Source of the DNA: Allium sativum
Taxonomy: Eukaryota; Streptophyta; Magnoliopsida; Asparagales; Amaryllidaceae
Direction of reading: 5' to 3'
Length of the DNA: 64,000 nt
NCBI GenBank assembly: GCA_030737875.1
Contig: CM060912.1
Coordinates: 203,621,231 to 203,685,230 of the forward strand
Positions 46,957 to 59,066 of this stretch are shown here, piece by piece. Within the stretch, counting starts at the first letter, position 1. Every line of letters starts with the position of its first letter. Position numbers and translations under genes: made by a program. The notes under the pieces were generated by a model. It saw only the letters and a list, made by a program, of their open reading frames with translations. It was not told where the DNA came from and searched no databases.

Positions 46957-49900
46957 TTATTCTAATTCATTAAATGAAAATATACCTAATTCCTTTCTAA
47001 ATTTAGTGAATCTTGCTTCATTTAATGGTTTTGTTAATATATCAGCTATTTGTTTATCTGTTACTATAAATTCAAGCGAAATCTGTTCTTTACTTACATT
47101 ATCTCTTAGAAAATGATGTCGCGCATCATTATGTTTAGTTCTTGAATGATGAGTAGAATTTTTAGAAATATTTATAGCACTTGTATTATCGTAGTATATA
47201 GGTGATTTACTTATGTTTATACCAAAATCGTTTAAAGTTTGTTGCATATAAATTACTTGTGGACATGCCAGAGCAGTAAATATATATTCTGCTTCATTTG
47301 TTGATAAAGATACATTATTTTGTTTCTTACTAACCAAGATACAAGGGAATGTCCTAGAAAATGACATGTTCCACTAGTGCTTTTATGATCGGATTTACAT
47401 TCGGCATAGTCTACGTCACAGTACGAAACTAGATCGAACAAATCATTTTTAGGATAAAATAATCCAAAATCTGATGTATGCTTTACATATCTCAGAATAT
47501 GTTTTACAGCTGTTAAATGAGTTTCCTTAGGTTGTGATCGATATCTTGCACAGAGACATACACTATGCAGTATATCTGGTCTACTAGCAGTTATATATAA
47601 TAATGATCATATCATTCCTCTATATAGTTTTTGATCAACGTCTTTTGATGTATCATCTTTACTTAAAGCAATATTAGTTGCCATAGGTGTTGGCCTACCA
47701 TTAGTTGTTGTTAGATTGTATTTCTTAATTAAATCTCCCGCATATTTTTCTTGATTAATAAATATTCCATTCTTCAGTTGTCGAATTTGTAAACCTAAAA
47801 AGAATGATAATTCTCCCATATGACTCATTTCAAATTCTTTGGCCATAATATCTGAAAATTCTTTGTTCCTTTTTTCATTTGTTGACCCAAAAATTATGTC
47901 ATAAACATATATTTGTACTAATTGTATATCTTTGTTATTTTTCTTAATAAACAACAAATTATCTATTTTTCCTATTTCAAAGTTTGATTGTAATAAATAA
48001 TTTCGTAATCTATCATACCAAGCTCTAGGAGCCTGTTTTAATCCATATAAAGCTTTCTTTAGTTTATATACGTGATTTAATAATTTTTCATCTTCAAATA
48101 GGGGTGGTTGCTCTATATATACGTCTTCTTTGACAAATCCATTTAGAAACGCACTTTAAACATCCATTTGATATAATTTGAAATTATTATAGTTTGCAAA
48201 AGCTAGTAAAATTCTAATAGCCTCTAGTCTTGCTATGGAGGCAAAAGTTTCATCATAATCTATTCCTTCTTCTTGAGTATATCCTTGTGCTACTAGTCGT
48301 GCCTTATTTCTTACTACCTCACCATGTTCAGTCATTTTATTTTTATAGACCTATCTAGTTCTTATAATTGTTTTATCCTCTGGTCTAGGAACAAGTTCCC
48401 ATACTTCATTCCTAGTAAAATGATTCAATTCTTCTTGCATAGCAAGTATCCATGAATCATTGGAAGAAGCTTCCTTTGGATTTTTAGGTTCTACAGTTGA
48501 TATAAATGCGGCATTACTCATATTATTTATTTGATTACGAGTTCTAACAAAAGATTCAATATCCCCTAAGATATTTTCTACAGGATGATCTCTAAGTAAT
48601 CTAATTCTTTTATTTGGTTGGTTATCTTCATTATTAATTTCATCCTCACAATCGCCTTTATCATTTTGAGTTATATTTTTATAGTTTTCATTGAAAGAGA
48701 CGTTTAATGTTTCTTCTATAGTGTTGGTTCGAGTATTAAAAACTCTATAAGCCTTGTTTCTTTCTGAGTATCCAATAAAAATTCCTTTATCTAATTTTGA
48801 ATCAAATTTGTCTAAATTATCCTTTGTATTAAGTATAAAACATTTACTTCCAAATATTTTAAAATATGATAATTTTGGTTTCTTATTATATAAAAGTTCA
48901 TAAGGAGTTTTATGAGTCAAAGGTCTAACTTAAATTCTATTAATAATACAACAAGCTGTTGCTACTGCCTCAACCCAAAAATTCCTTGGTAAGTTACTAT
49001 CGGATAACATAGTTCTTGCACATTCTTATATCGATCTATTTTTACGTTCAACTACTCTGTTTTGTTGAGGAGTTCTTGGAATTGAAAAATTGTGAGTTAT
49101 TCCCTTTTTTTACAATATTTTTCAAAATTCTCATTTTCGAATTCTCCACCATAATCGCTACGTATTATTTTAATTTTTAGCGATAATAAATTTTGAATCT
49201 TTTTAGAATTTTTTTTGAATTGATCGAAAGCATCACTTTTATTTTTAAGAAACAAAGTCCAAGTGTATCTAGAAAAATTATCAACTATTACAAACACATA
49301 TCTGTTATGATTTATTGATTGAGTTTGAGACGAACCTAATAAATCCATGTGTATTAATTCTAATGGTTTTGAAGTAGTGATTTCCTCTTTAGATTTAAAT
49401 GAACTCTTCTTTAATTTTGCGAATTGACAAGCATCGCATAAGTTGTTAACTTTGAATTTCATTTTGGGTAATCCTCTAACATAATCCAAATTAGAAATTC
49501 AATAAATATGTTTGAAATTCGTATGACCGAATCTCTTATGCCAAATCCAGGGATCACTTGTATTGGCCATAAGAAATAAATTATCGTTGGAAATTTTCAT
49601 ACTTAATATATAAATATTTTTCTTTCTATCTCCTTCGAATATAACTTTTGAATTTCTATCTTCAATAAAACATTTATTCTTTTCAATTTTATTTTAAATC
49701 CTTTACCGCAAAGTTGACTTATACTTAGTAAATTGTGTTTTAAATTCCTAATTAATAAAACATCGGAAATAGTAGGAGTTTCAGAATTACTGACATTGCC
49801 GATTCCAATGATATATCCTTTAGAATTATCTCCGAAGTTTACCAATCCACCATCTTCATACTTCAAATTATTGAGTAGTTATGGATTTCCAGTCATATGT

Positions 49901-49990
49901 CTTTATAACCACTATCCAATATCCATTTTTCCTTTTTTGTTTCCACCAGTTGCTTTCCAAAATTTGAATTTTCAATAGCCATATAACACA
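46957..49990 (-). pseudogene. pol: Copia (SIRE-type) pol: protease, integrase, RT, RNase H, inactivated
   Basis: Reading the minus strand: protease active-site region near 49895-49925 (ILDSG, then frameshift); GAG-pre-integrase and zinc region (49603-49866; LCDACQFAKLKK at about 49430); integrase core (49097-49489; IHMDLLGSSQT, IRSDYGGEFENENF); integrase C-terminal region (48351-48920); RT start VWELVPRP; RT palm at 47607-47957, where the catalytic YVDD reads YVYD; and RNase H with the end motif (46957-47441; STNEAEYI; IADILTKPL). Frameshifts or stops lie near 49100, 48930, 48350, 48160, 47610 and 47440. The RT change alone would abolish polymerisation. Confidence 0.88.
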
Positions 49991-50302
49991 CCTGTTCAAT
50001 TTTTGAATTTCCAACACCTCTTCAAAATTTGAATTGCCAATAGCCACTTTACCCATCTTTTCAACTTTTGAATTTTCAAAAGTCATAGAACTCATCCTTT
50101 TCTGTATTGAACAATATCTCAGTAGATCACATGCTTTATTAACATTAATATATGCAGACTCTCTTAACATTGATGCAATGCATGAATTGACACTTATAAA
50201 ATCAGAGAGTCCAAAATTTGCCATTTCACCAAAATTTGCCATTTCACCAAAATTTCAAAAATCAGATTATGATCTTTTGAAAGACCATGCTAAGATACTA
50301 AT
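49991..50302 (-). other. Gag-deletion region and degenerate primer site of Copia A(-)
   Basis: About 310 bp between pol and the 5' LTR, much too short for gag. It has short repeats (TTTGCCATTTCACCAAAA twice near 50217-50255; TTTTGAATTT phrases). The primer site at 50290-50302 is decayed (GCTAAGATACTAA against GCTCTGATACCAA). Confidence 0.6.
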
Positions 50303-51264
50303 TGTTAGGGACTGCGGAAAGGATCGTTAAGGCAAAGCAAACACTAGAGGGGGGTGAATAGTATTTGTAAGAATTTTAAACAAAACTTAAATCTAAATAG
50401 AATTATAGAGTGAATCAAACAACACAAACACAATCACACACACCAATTCAAACACAAATGTAAAATAAACAGAAATAAAGGAAAATGCAGAAAAGAAAAG
50501 AACACACCGGATTTTATACTGGTTCTGATCACTCCTATGTCCAGTCCTGCATAATGCTGGATTGTGCAGAGTTTTATTACTATTTTCAAATAGCCAAATA
50601 CACCATCCTTGATTTTCTATATCGACATACCTATGTGCAAAATTGATTTTCAAAGCATTTTTCAAGTGTTTTGATATAAAAGTAATTCTGGAAATTCTTG
50701 AATAAAATTCTAATGTTGTAAATCAATATTATATGATAGAAAAATATATGAAAACATATTTTTAAACTATATAAATATTTTTATAAAATTATAAGGTTTT
50801 AAACTATAAAATATAAATAAAGTATATATAAAAACCTAAGTTTGAAAAACAAAGAAATGTAAAAACAAAATAGAGAGGATTGAGAATAAAATAGAAAAAT
50901 AAAAATAGAGAGAATTGAGAAAAACAAAAATAGAGAGTATTGAGAAAAGAATTGAAAAATCAGAATTTGAATTTGGATTTGAACCTGGAGTGCTATTTAG
51001 AGTCTTACAAAATCTAGACTCTATAATTATATTAATCTTGAACTCTTAACATCTTGATATCTTGATTACTATGAGTCTCGAATCTACTATGAATTCTGAA
51101 TCTCTAAAAGCTCTTAAACTGTACAGTCTTCAGTATTAATTCCTGTATACAAATCCTGCATATGTGTATATATATATATATTCTAGATAAAGATGTTAGT
51201 ATATATTTTATAATCAATGATAATTGAAATAAGGTTGTTGTCATCAAAAATCCATTCTCCAACA
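50303..51264 (-). repeat. 5' LTR of Copia A(-), internally deleted
   Basis: 962 bp. Matches the other LTR except for a gap of about 470 bp at about 50613 (CCATCCTTGATTTT joined to CTATATCGACATACC). Confidence 0.9.
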
Positions 51265-51808
51265 ACCTCCTCTATGAATAAAGTCATCAAAGCCCTTACA
51301 GTGGACGTAGGTTCAGTTTGAAGCGAACCAATATAAATTGTTGTGTTTCCTATTATTTTACATATTCTATAGCATATTATCGTGTTATGCTAGTTAAGCT
51401 TCACAACTTAACCCTTTCAGTGGGTGCCAAGCTACCTTATGCTTTCCCCCTCAATAAGAGCTTCATATGCAAGCCTTATCCTTGAACTTGGGTCTCCTAC
51501 ACACCTTATGCTTTCTTGTTAGCGAAAGCCTTCCCGCACAAACCTTACCCACAACCTTAGATCACTAAGCAACCCTTTCGCAAGCTGTTTGATTTTTAAC
51601 TTGTGTTGTGCTTAGGGAACCCTTATCCTAACGTAACTGTCGGTCCTTGAGTCGCAGAAGCATGATACTCACCCCTTGTGAGAAGAGTAACTAATCTTTA
51701 GGGTTTTTGACCTTGATATCTAGGAAATGGTGAACTAACTCAAGTTATGGGAACTAAATAATCATATTCTATCCTTAGGTCCACTTGGACCTATTTCCGG
51801 TGTTGACA

Positions 51809-54476
51809 AAAAATATCGTTAACAAAAACCATTCATTAACCAGAATTGCTCCTCGATTGCACAATGCCAAGAGGATAATCTATCAAGTGTACGTCACCGA
51901 AGTCTTAAACCAGCATCAGATCAAACACCCAACAGATCGCCCAACTCAACGATGAATCATTGAGTTCAAACTTATTTCATTAAATATTTGTATTCAATTT
52001 AAATAAAGATTTCATTCAAATCATCTTGGAAAATTATCTTCTCCTTTTCATGGTTTAAAGAACAAATGTTATTTAAAATATTGTCCGCCATAAACCCAAA
52101 ATCATATTTCCAATTTAACTTATTAATTGGGAAACTTTATTTTGGAAAACTTTATTAAATCTTAATTAAAAGATCTATAATCCTATACCATATCATATCT
52201 TCATCATAGTTGGGTTAAAAGAATAACGTTATTTAACATGTCATTCAATAAAAACCCAAAATCCAAGTTTATTCAAATTTGATTTGCACATATTTTAAAA
52301 TCTAACCATTGGATCTTAAAAATTCTTCATATTTGAGAATTATTTTCATTATGAACCAAACACTTTTCGTTTCATGAGAATCCAATGGTTGGATCTCCCG
52401 GTAGGTCAATTTGAAGTCAACGGTCGACATTCGTGAACTATCGCTGTGCGACTAGTCCTATTCAGACCATATCTCGACTTATATTTTAAAATCAAGTCGA
52501 ATCACATTTCAAATGATTTAATCATTATATAAACCATATACAATAGCTTTTAAAACTATATATTCAATATTTAACTTTAAATGTCAAAAACGTCGTTTAC
52601 CATATTCAGCTGTTAGGCTGAAAACACAAAAACCAAAATATAGTTAAAAACTTCTTATATATATTCCAAATCTCTTCAAAATCACGTATTATGATTTATC
52701 ATAATTTTTCCATATTTTTAATAATTTTTATATGGTCATTTTAGTTGATTTCCATTTACGGTCATCGAACTGCGTTTCCAACGACCTTTTCACTAATAGA
52801 TTTAAACATAACTTGAAATCATTAAGTTGAAATTAAAAATTTATTCTTTCATTTGAAAGCTCTTATCAAAAGAAAACAATGTTTCCAGTTTTGTGAAAAT
52901 TCAATTTAAATTTCATTAGTTATGGCCATTTAAAGTTCATGTTTGAAATTCGTGAACTGTCGCTGCGCGACATGTCCTATTCAAGCCATATTATTATTCA
53001 AAATAAAATTTGTCGATTCTTTTTAAATATATTTGATAAAATGTTTGTAAAATCATTTAAAAGCGATTTAAACTTCAAGTTCAATTTATATTAAAATTGA
53101 ATATTATATATTATAATATTAAAATAAATATATTTTTCAAAATATAATATTTTGAAACCCAAACTCTCCTGAAATAAATTATAAAATTAAATAAGATCAA
53201 TGCAAAAACCCGTTTGAGTTAAAATTGTCATTTATATACCTAATTCGAATTCAATTTTGAATTTACTATTCAAAATCTAATTTGAAATAAAACAAGCCAT
53301 TTTTAATTCAAATCTCTTTCAAATCCATTTCAACCTTTTCAATGGTTGTTTTAAATCATATTTACTTCATTTCTAAGTTGTTTCAGATTAATAAATTTTA
53401 ATTCCCATTTTCGCATCTTGTTTTATTTAAATGAATATAATATTCATTTAAAATCCAAATGGAACTTGAATCAATCAATTTACAAATAATTTCATATTCG
53501 TGGTGTCAATTTTTTGAATGTACATAAACTATATATATAACTGTAAATAAACGTCCATTGACCACGAAGTAATCATAGCAATCACAGGGAATCAATATAA
53601 TCTCATAGCATTATAATAACTTTTTAAAACAGTTCAGAGATTTCTCACATTGATGATTGACCGTTGCAATAACGATAATTTTTAATTAAATTAAACAAGG
53701 ATTTAATTCAACCAAAAATCCAAACTAGCTCCAAATAATTCGAGATCAGTTTCGTTGCATAGCCTACGTCATACGGTTCCCACAGATCCTGTTTCATCAG
53801 ATTCTGATAACGTATGGAAAAGTTGTACATTTTTTACATTTGTACATAATTGACGGTCATTAACAACATTAATTATATAGTTAACACCTTAATCACCACG
53901 TTTAAAACAAATCCCTCTTCTTCCCCTACAAATCACGAACCCGCAAGATCCCCATGGCCATTGCACCTCCTTTCCTTGATCCAAACTCCCATTTTACTCC
54001 ATAAAAAATCAAACTAAAATGACCTAAATTCATCTCATATCCTCCTCTATCTTCCCATACTTATTTCATGTAACTCGAGACCTTCCTCCAATATGCGTCG
54101 AAACCCGGTGCGCATGCCTATAGTGAAGAATCGACGGAAATTTTCACATAATCACCCTAAAAATCACTATTAATGCTAAGAGACGTCCTCAATCCAAATA
54201 AAATAATCAATTCAGGAATCAATATCTCCATTTCCCATAGACATCAACCCTAAGCCACGCCTTAACCATGACAACGAAGAAAATGACCATCGAACCCAAC
54301 ATAAATTGTAGAGGTCAAAGTACAAGCCAAGAGAATATCAGTAAAGTTGGTTATTGGATTTATAGTTTTTTCTATGATTTTATTTTAATTTTTAAAACTC
54401 ACATTTGCATTTCTATAGTGGAGGCTTAAGAAATTTTGACCACGGGAAAAAATGAATTAGGTTTTAGGGTTAGATG
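51809..54476. other. AT-rich DNA, no gene seen; probably an old minus-oriented LTR
   Basis: No ORF worth noting. Two copies of a phrase TCGCTGTGCGAC...GTCCTATTCA (about 52440 and 52960). Style resembles the gene-free body of large Gypsy LTRs, but no ends were found. Confidence 0.35.
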
Positions 54477-55529
54477 TGACACCCCACATCCGTTAATGTC
54501 ACTCACAAAGGGAATGCATTAAGTTTCGTGAAGCATTATAGGTAAACAGACACAAAATTTTACAAGACAGACATAAATAAGATAGCAGCAGAAGTTAATT
54601 TTTTTATTTCAGATACAAATCATACAGCGTGGTTCAAAATACCATGAGTCTCAAAAAGCATTACAACATAACTTCTGTCTTTTAACATCAGAGTACATAA
54701 ATACTTAAAAGAAATCATAATTCCCCAAATAAAAGAGACAAAGCCATAATAGAGATAAAAACTTGAGCTATACTTCGAAAGCAGCTCTAGCAAGATGATA
54801 TCTGAGTCCTGACTAAGCCTGAGTGTTTCCTCCCTGAGAACCTGGGGGAAGGGGAGAAAACGGAAGAAAGAAGAGGCAATAAGAGGGTCAGACATAAAGT
54901 CTGGCGAGCCTAGTGACTTTTATCAAGTAAATAAATGAAAGTAGCATGACAAACATATAAAGTGGATAAGAGAGACCACTACATAAATGGCAGGTGTGAC
55001 AAGGTAGACATGATAAGGTGTATGCGCTTCTCTAATGATTACTCTGCACTATTACCAGTACAACCAGAATGAGATGATCCCTTCTACTATAAGGTGGTAG
55101 ACTTGGGGCATACATCCAAATGTATCACGTCCTACAGTGGCAACCCCTCGATGGTATGCACAGTCCCATATCTACTGGTGTCACGGTCGTCTTATCCCCC
55201 TCAGCCCGGCTCATGCACGCACATGGCTCGGTCAGTTTGCGCCGCCCAGACCGTCTTCCACGTTTGGATCTCTTACAATATGTCAGTAAGCGTGTCCCCT
55301 CTCCGCATAGTACGGAGTATTTTATTTGATACTTACTCCGGGTTACTGACTGAAATGGGTCCCATACAATATGATACAAGCTCTCCCCTTTGTCTTGTAT
55401 CCCCCACTAGGCTTTTCATTGACTATGTATACCACTAGGTGTCTTTAATTACATAGCCCTATTCAGTTGTGCTTATCCTAAAAAGTGTCTTTAATTACAT
55501 AACTTTTATATTTTCCTCTGGTTATGTAT
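54477..55529 (-). mobile_element. Partial old Gypsy (chromovirus) LTR, interrupted at 55530
   Basis: Starts TGTGACACCCCACATCCG and tracks the young LTR at 55530 (TCACTCACAA.GGGAATGC; AAAATTTTACAAGACAGACATAAATA; GGGTCAGACATAAAGTCTGGCGAGCC). It ends at GGTTATGTAT, which corresponds to about 56625 of the young LTR, so a related younger element inserted into it. The rest should lie right of the window. Confidence 0.75.
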
Positions 55530-56776
55530 TGTAACACCCCACTCTCGCTATGATCACTCACAATGGGAATGCCATAACATCGGTGGAGTATTTTAGTGAA
55601 TATAGAACAGAAAAATTACAACAAGACAGATATAAATAGTACTTAAAATTTTAAAACATCATCTCATAACAGCGGAAGTAAAACATGTCTGGTTACATCA
55701 TAAACCCACAATAAAAGTCAAGTACAATATCCATCAAAATAAAGAAGTACATAATCCCACTCTCATACAATAGCCAAAACAAAAGAAAAGATAACTGGAT
55801 AACTGGAGCTTTACATCTACCCAAGCTCCTAAAGACTGGAACAGCAATCCGATCAAGCTCGACTACTGCTAGGATCCACCACAGGACCTGAGGGTTGGGA
55901 AAAAGATAAAAACAACGGGGTCAGACATAAGTCTGAGCGAGTCCTATAACTTTAACAATACAATCGTTAAAGTAACCAGAGAAGACATAACTTGATATAC
56001 GGTAACATATAGGGATGAATGGCTATACTAAGCAGTCAACTAATCTAAGATAAAAGATAAAGACGCATCTACCCTTCCTAAGGTAAATTACTAAACTGCA
56101 CCACACCAGTCGTTCCTAACTTAAAGGTTGATCCCTCCCCTGGACTTATAAAATTAACTTAATAGTACTTGCGTACCCCTAGGTGACCAAGTAGACGCCA
56201 CGGGGCCCTACAATCCCCTAGGTGTGCGCACTACTCCCCATTCGATCGGCTCCCTAACGTAGATACCCGTGCCGGCCCCACCATGGGGTGTACCATTCCC
56301 CAACGTGGCAACCCGATATAATTAACGATGCACGGCTTATATCTACACGATGCAACAACGGCTTACCTACCAGCCCGGGCCCACTCACGCATATGAAGCC
56401 CGTTGGACTTGCGTTGCCACCGCTAACCCGTTTTGGCCTCTTATAATCAAGCCCAATATGCGTGTCCCGTCACTCGACATGGGTCGAGCCCACAAAGATA
56501 CGTTTGGGATATTGGTTGAAATGGGCCCCCACAAGCTACCCACTTAAGCTTGTCAAATATCTAGTGTATCCCACTTAACCCTTTAATCATGTTTAATTAC
56601 ATGTTTCTCTTGGTTAAGTATTCTAATCGTATTTTCTATTGCCACCCAAGGCAACCCACTAGATTCCACATGCCACCCAAGGCACCCACTTAACCCCTCA
56701 TGTCCCACTACATGCTATTATGGTTAAGTGTTTCTTAATTAATTAAGATCGTGATCTCCCGTAAAGACCTCCCACA

Positions 56777-56972
56777 TTAGACTGACTGTTATGACTGCCT
56801 GGTTAAGCCGGTAGAATCCGGGCAGTCTTACGTCATAACAGAGTCTAACCTCGTATCTTTACCTTAATCACGTATTTAATTTATGGCCAAGACCTCTCAC
56901 ATTGGGCTGACATTTGTAGCAACTGGTTAAGCCGGTCGGGTCCGGGCAGTTTTACACTACAAATGAGTCCAA
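56777..56972. repeat. Two tandem LTR hairpins with compensatory stem changes
   Basis: Unit 1: TTAGACT-GA-CTGTTATGAC (56777-56795) pairs with GTCATAACAG-AGTCTAA (56832-56848). Unit 2: TTGGGCT-GA-CATTTGTAG (56902-56919) pairs with CTACAAATG-AGTCCAA (56957-56972). Both have the same two-base bulge and a shared loop, CTGGTTAAGCCGGT...TCCGGGCAGT. The arms differ almost completely yet pair. Confidence 0.85.
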
Positions 56973-57053
56973 CCTCGTGTCTTAGTCGATTAATTACACA
57001 TAATTAATCACCCCCATATTAATTATCCCTAATTAATGTCAAACTTTTCATAA

Positions 57054-57170
57054 CATGGGTAGACCTAACTCAATAGGTAAATTCCCATGGGGTAGACCTA
57101 ACTCAATAGGTAAATTCCCAACACATAGTATGGGTACACCTAACTTAATAGCCAAATTCCCATACTATGT
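57054..57170. repeat. Three tandem ~35-bp units with self-complementary flanks
   Basis: Core GGGTAGACCTAACTCAATAG then AAATTCCC. First unit closed by CATGGG/CCCATG (57054-57059, 57084-57089); third by ACATAGTATGGG/CCCATACTATGT (57123-57134, 57159-57170). Confidence 0.8.
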
Positions 57171-57329
57171 TCCTTTATTTTATGTTATGCATAATTATAT
57201 TAATTTCACACAATCTTATTAACTTATGCATTTAATTATCCCATCGTTCCCACGTAATTTCGTTCTCATGATATAACACATATAAAAGGTGTCAACTTGC
57301 ATATGAATAAACATGTTTCGAAGGTGCCA

Positions 57330-57690
57330 TCTTGCATATTAACAAACACATAACTTGCACATGCACTTGCATAACATGTCACATAACTTGCATATAATAT
57401 GTCACATAACTTACATACTCACTTGCATAACAAACTTGCATATTAACTCATAGACTTGCATAATGTGTCATCATGAACTTGCATATTAACAAACATATAA
57501 CTTGCATATTTACATACATGTAACTTGCATATTAACAAACATGTAACTTGCATATTAACAAACATGTAACTTGCATATTTACAAACATGTAACTTGCATA
57601 TTTACTTACATGTGACTTGCATATTAACAAACATGAATCTTGCATATTAACAAACATGTAACTTGCATATTTAGCATCATGCAAACATAA
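57330..57690. repeat. ~23-bp tandem repeat array in chromovirus LTR
   Basis: Roughly twelve units of ACTTGCATATTAACAAACAT with variation. Confidence 0.9.
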
Positions 57691-58219
57691 CATACATCAT
57701 ATTAAACTTGCACAAACTTACATACTCAACATGCATAAACATACATACTCAACATGCATAAACATAAGATTAATGCTAACATCATATCATATGATTCAAA
57801 GCTCATTAACCCACATACAAAACCATAAATCTCATCACATCTCATCTAATTAGTTTACCAAAAGATCATCAAAGTGATAGAAACTCACTACTAGAAATTT
57901 TGCACACCAAATGAAGAAGATTAAGATGCTAAGAAGGGATTAGGGGTTGATTAGAGAGTGATTAGCATGCAACCCTCTTCATTGATTTGTGGAGGCCATG
58001 ATCAAGTTGCATTTTGCCATAGTTTAATTACTAGGTTTAATTATGAATGAATTAGGGTAGGGTTGGGGTTTTATTTATAGGATTAGAAAGTGTTTTAGGC
58101 CCTTAGATTAACCCTAGATTAGATTAGGACCCTTAGATTTAGGAACCCTCTAGAACATAGCCCTAGACTCAGCCAAGAACAAACCTGGTGCACCCAGACC
58201 AGCAGGGCCGACACCCTGT

Positions 58220-58273
58220 GTCGACACCCCTGTCGACAGGGCTGTCGACACCCCTGTCGACACCCCTGTCGAC
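58220..58273. promoter_or_regulatory. Five GTCGAC sites at exact 12-bp spacing
   Basis: GTCGAC starts at 58220, 58232, 58244, 58256 and 58268. Units TGTCGACACCCC with one TGTCGACAGGGC. About 140 bp upstream of the minus-strand TATA box, a typical enhancer position in U3. Confidence 0.85.
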
Positions 58274-58542
58274 ACGGGGCTAGGCGGGAATTTTCCCCCC
58301 TTTTCCTCTTTTGGCTCCAAACTTGTTTTTCAAATCTGAAATTTAAATTTAAATTTCCTAAAACTTCTTTGGGCCATAACCGGGCCATACGGACTCCGAT
58401 TCTCGAAAACTCGGACTCTATTTCGCGTATTTTTCCGAGACGAACGCAATGACGCAGCCCGTTTCCCCTGGTTCTTCCATCTGAGATTAATTATATTTTT
58501 AATTTCTAACCATTAGTGTTAATTGAAATTCGGGGTGTTACA

Positions 58543-59066
58543 TTCTCCCCTACTTAAAGGATTTCGCCCTCGAAATCTCTAAGTTAAGAAGAACGTATCC
58601 TACCAACCAAACAACCATCTACTAAACCATCAACCACAAGCAACCATTATCCTTAGAAACTTCTAATGATGTATGAACATATGCAGAAAGTGTGTGTATA
58701 TGTCCGTATACTAATGCAAAATCAGGCGGTCTACTGATTCAGTCGACCTCCTTAATGCAAACCATGATAGTGCCATGCATCCAATATGTATGCGAAACCC
58801 TATTGACACATACAAATTTCTACATGCGTGCACAACCATACACAAAAATGCATCATCCATATGATAACACAGCCATGATACATCCATCAATACTAACTAC
58901 CACATCCATTTATGCAATATGCAACATGAAGTGTCTGAGCCGATCTAGTGCCTAATGTGTGTGTATATGCATCCACGAGCAACCACTAGCAATCAATTGC
59001 ATCCACATGCATCCATCAACCATAACATGTTTCAAACACATGTTTCAACCATAGGTTTTACCCTAT
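58543..59066 (-). other. Polypurine tract and non-coding region between pol and 3' LTR
   Basis: The minus strand reads TTTAAGTAGGGGAGAA up to the LTR (58543-58558). The rest is rich in CATACAYRCAT-type runs, no gene. Confidence 0.7.

Larger units (their letters stand above)
44354..51269 (-). mobile_element. Copia family A element, minus orientation, gag-less, with TSD
   Basis: LTRs at 44359-45793 and 50303-51264; TSD ACCTC at 44354-44358 and 51265-51269. In its own direction: shortened 5' LTR (50303-51264), degenerate primer site (about 50290-50302), hardly any gag, pol (about 49960 down to 46957), accessory ORF 2 relic (46717-46326), purine tract (TCAAAAAGGGGGAGAT, minus) and full 3' LTR. 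The 5' LTR has lost about 470 bp including the TATA box, hairpins and first palindrome, so it should be transcriptionally dead. Confidence 0.92.
43632..51808 (+). mobile_element. LTR (about 1.27 kb) split by the Copia A(-) insertion
   Basis: Left part 43632-44358 starts TGTTAACACC; right part 51270-51808 ends GGTGTTGACA, an almost perfect inverted terminal match. A TATA box (TATAAATA, 44237-44244) is in the left part; the shared LTR hairpin GTGGACGTAGG...CGAACCA is in the right part (51300-51331). A ~20-bp array (GTAGGAACCGACAACATG) lies at 43860-44040, and a ~52-bp duplication at about 44040-44150. Probably a 3' LTR of a + element; superfamily unknown. Confidence 0.6.
55530..58542 (-). repeat. 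3' LTR of chromovirus, 3013 bp
   Basis: TGTAACACCCC...GGGTGTTACA. In transcription order (minus): GTCGAC array (58220-58273), TATA box (CTATAAATAAAA, 58069-58080), ~23-bp repeat array (57330-57690), hairpins (57054-57170 and 56777-56972), GCCACCCAAGGC units (about 56641-56690). Confidence 0.93.
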
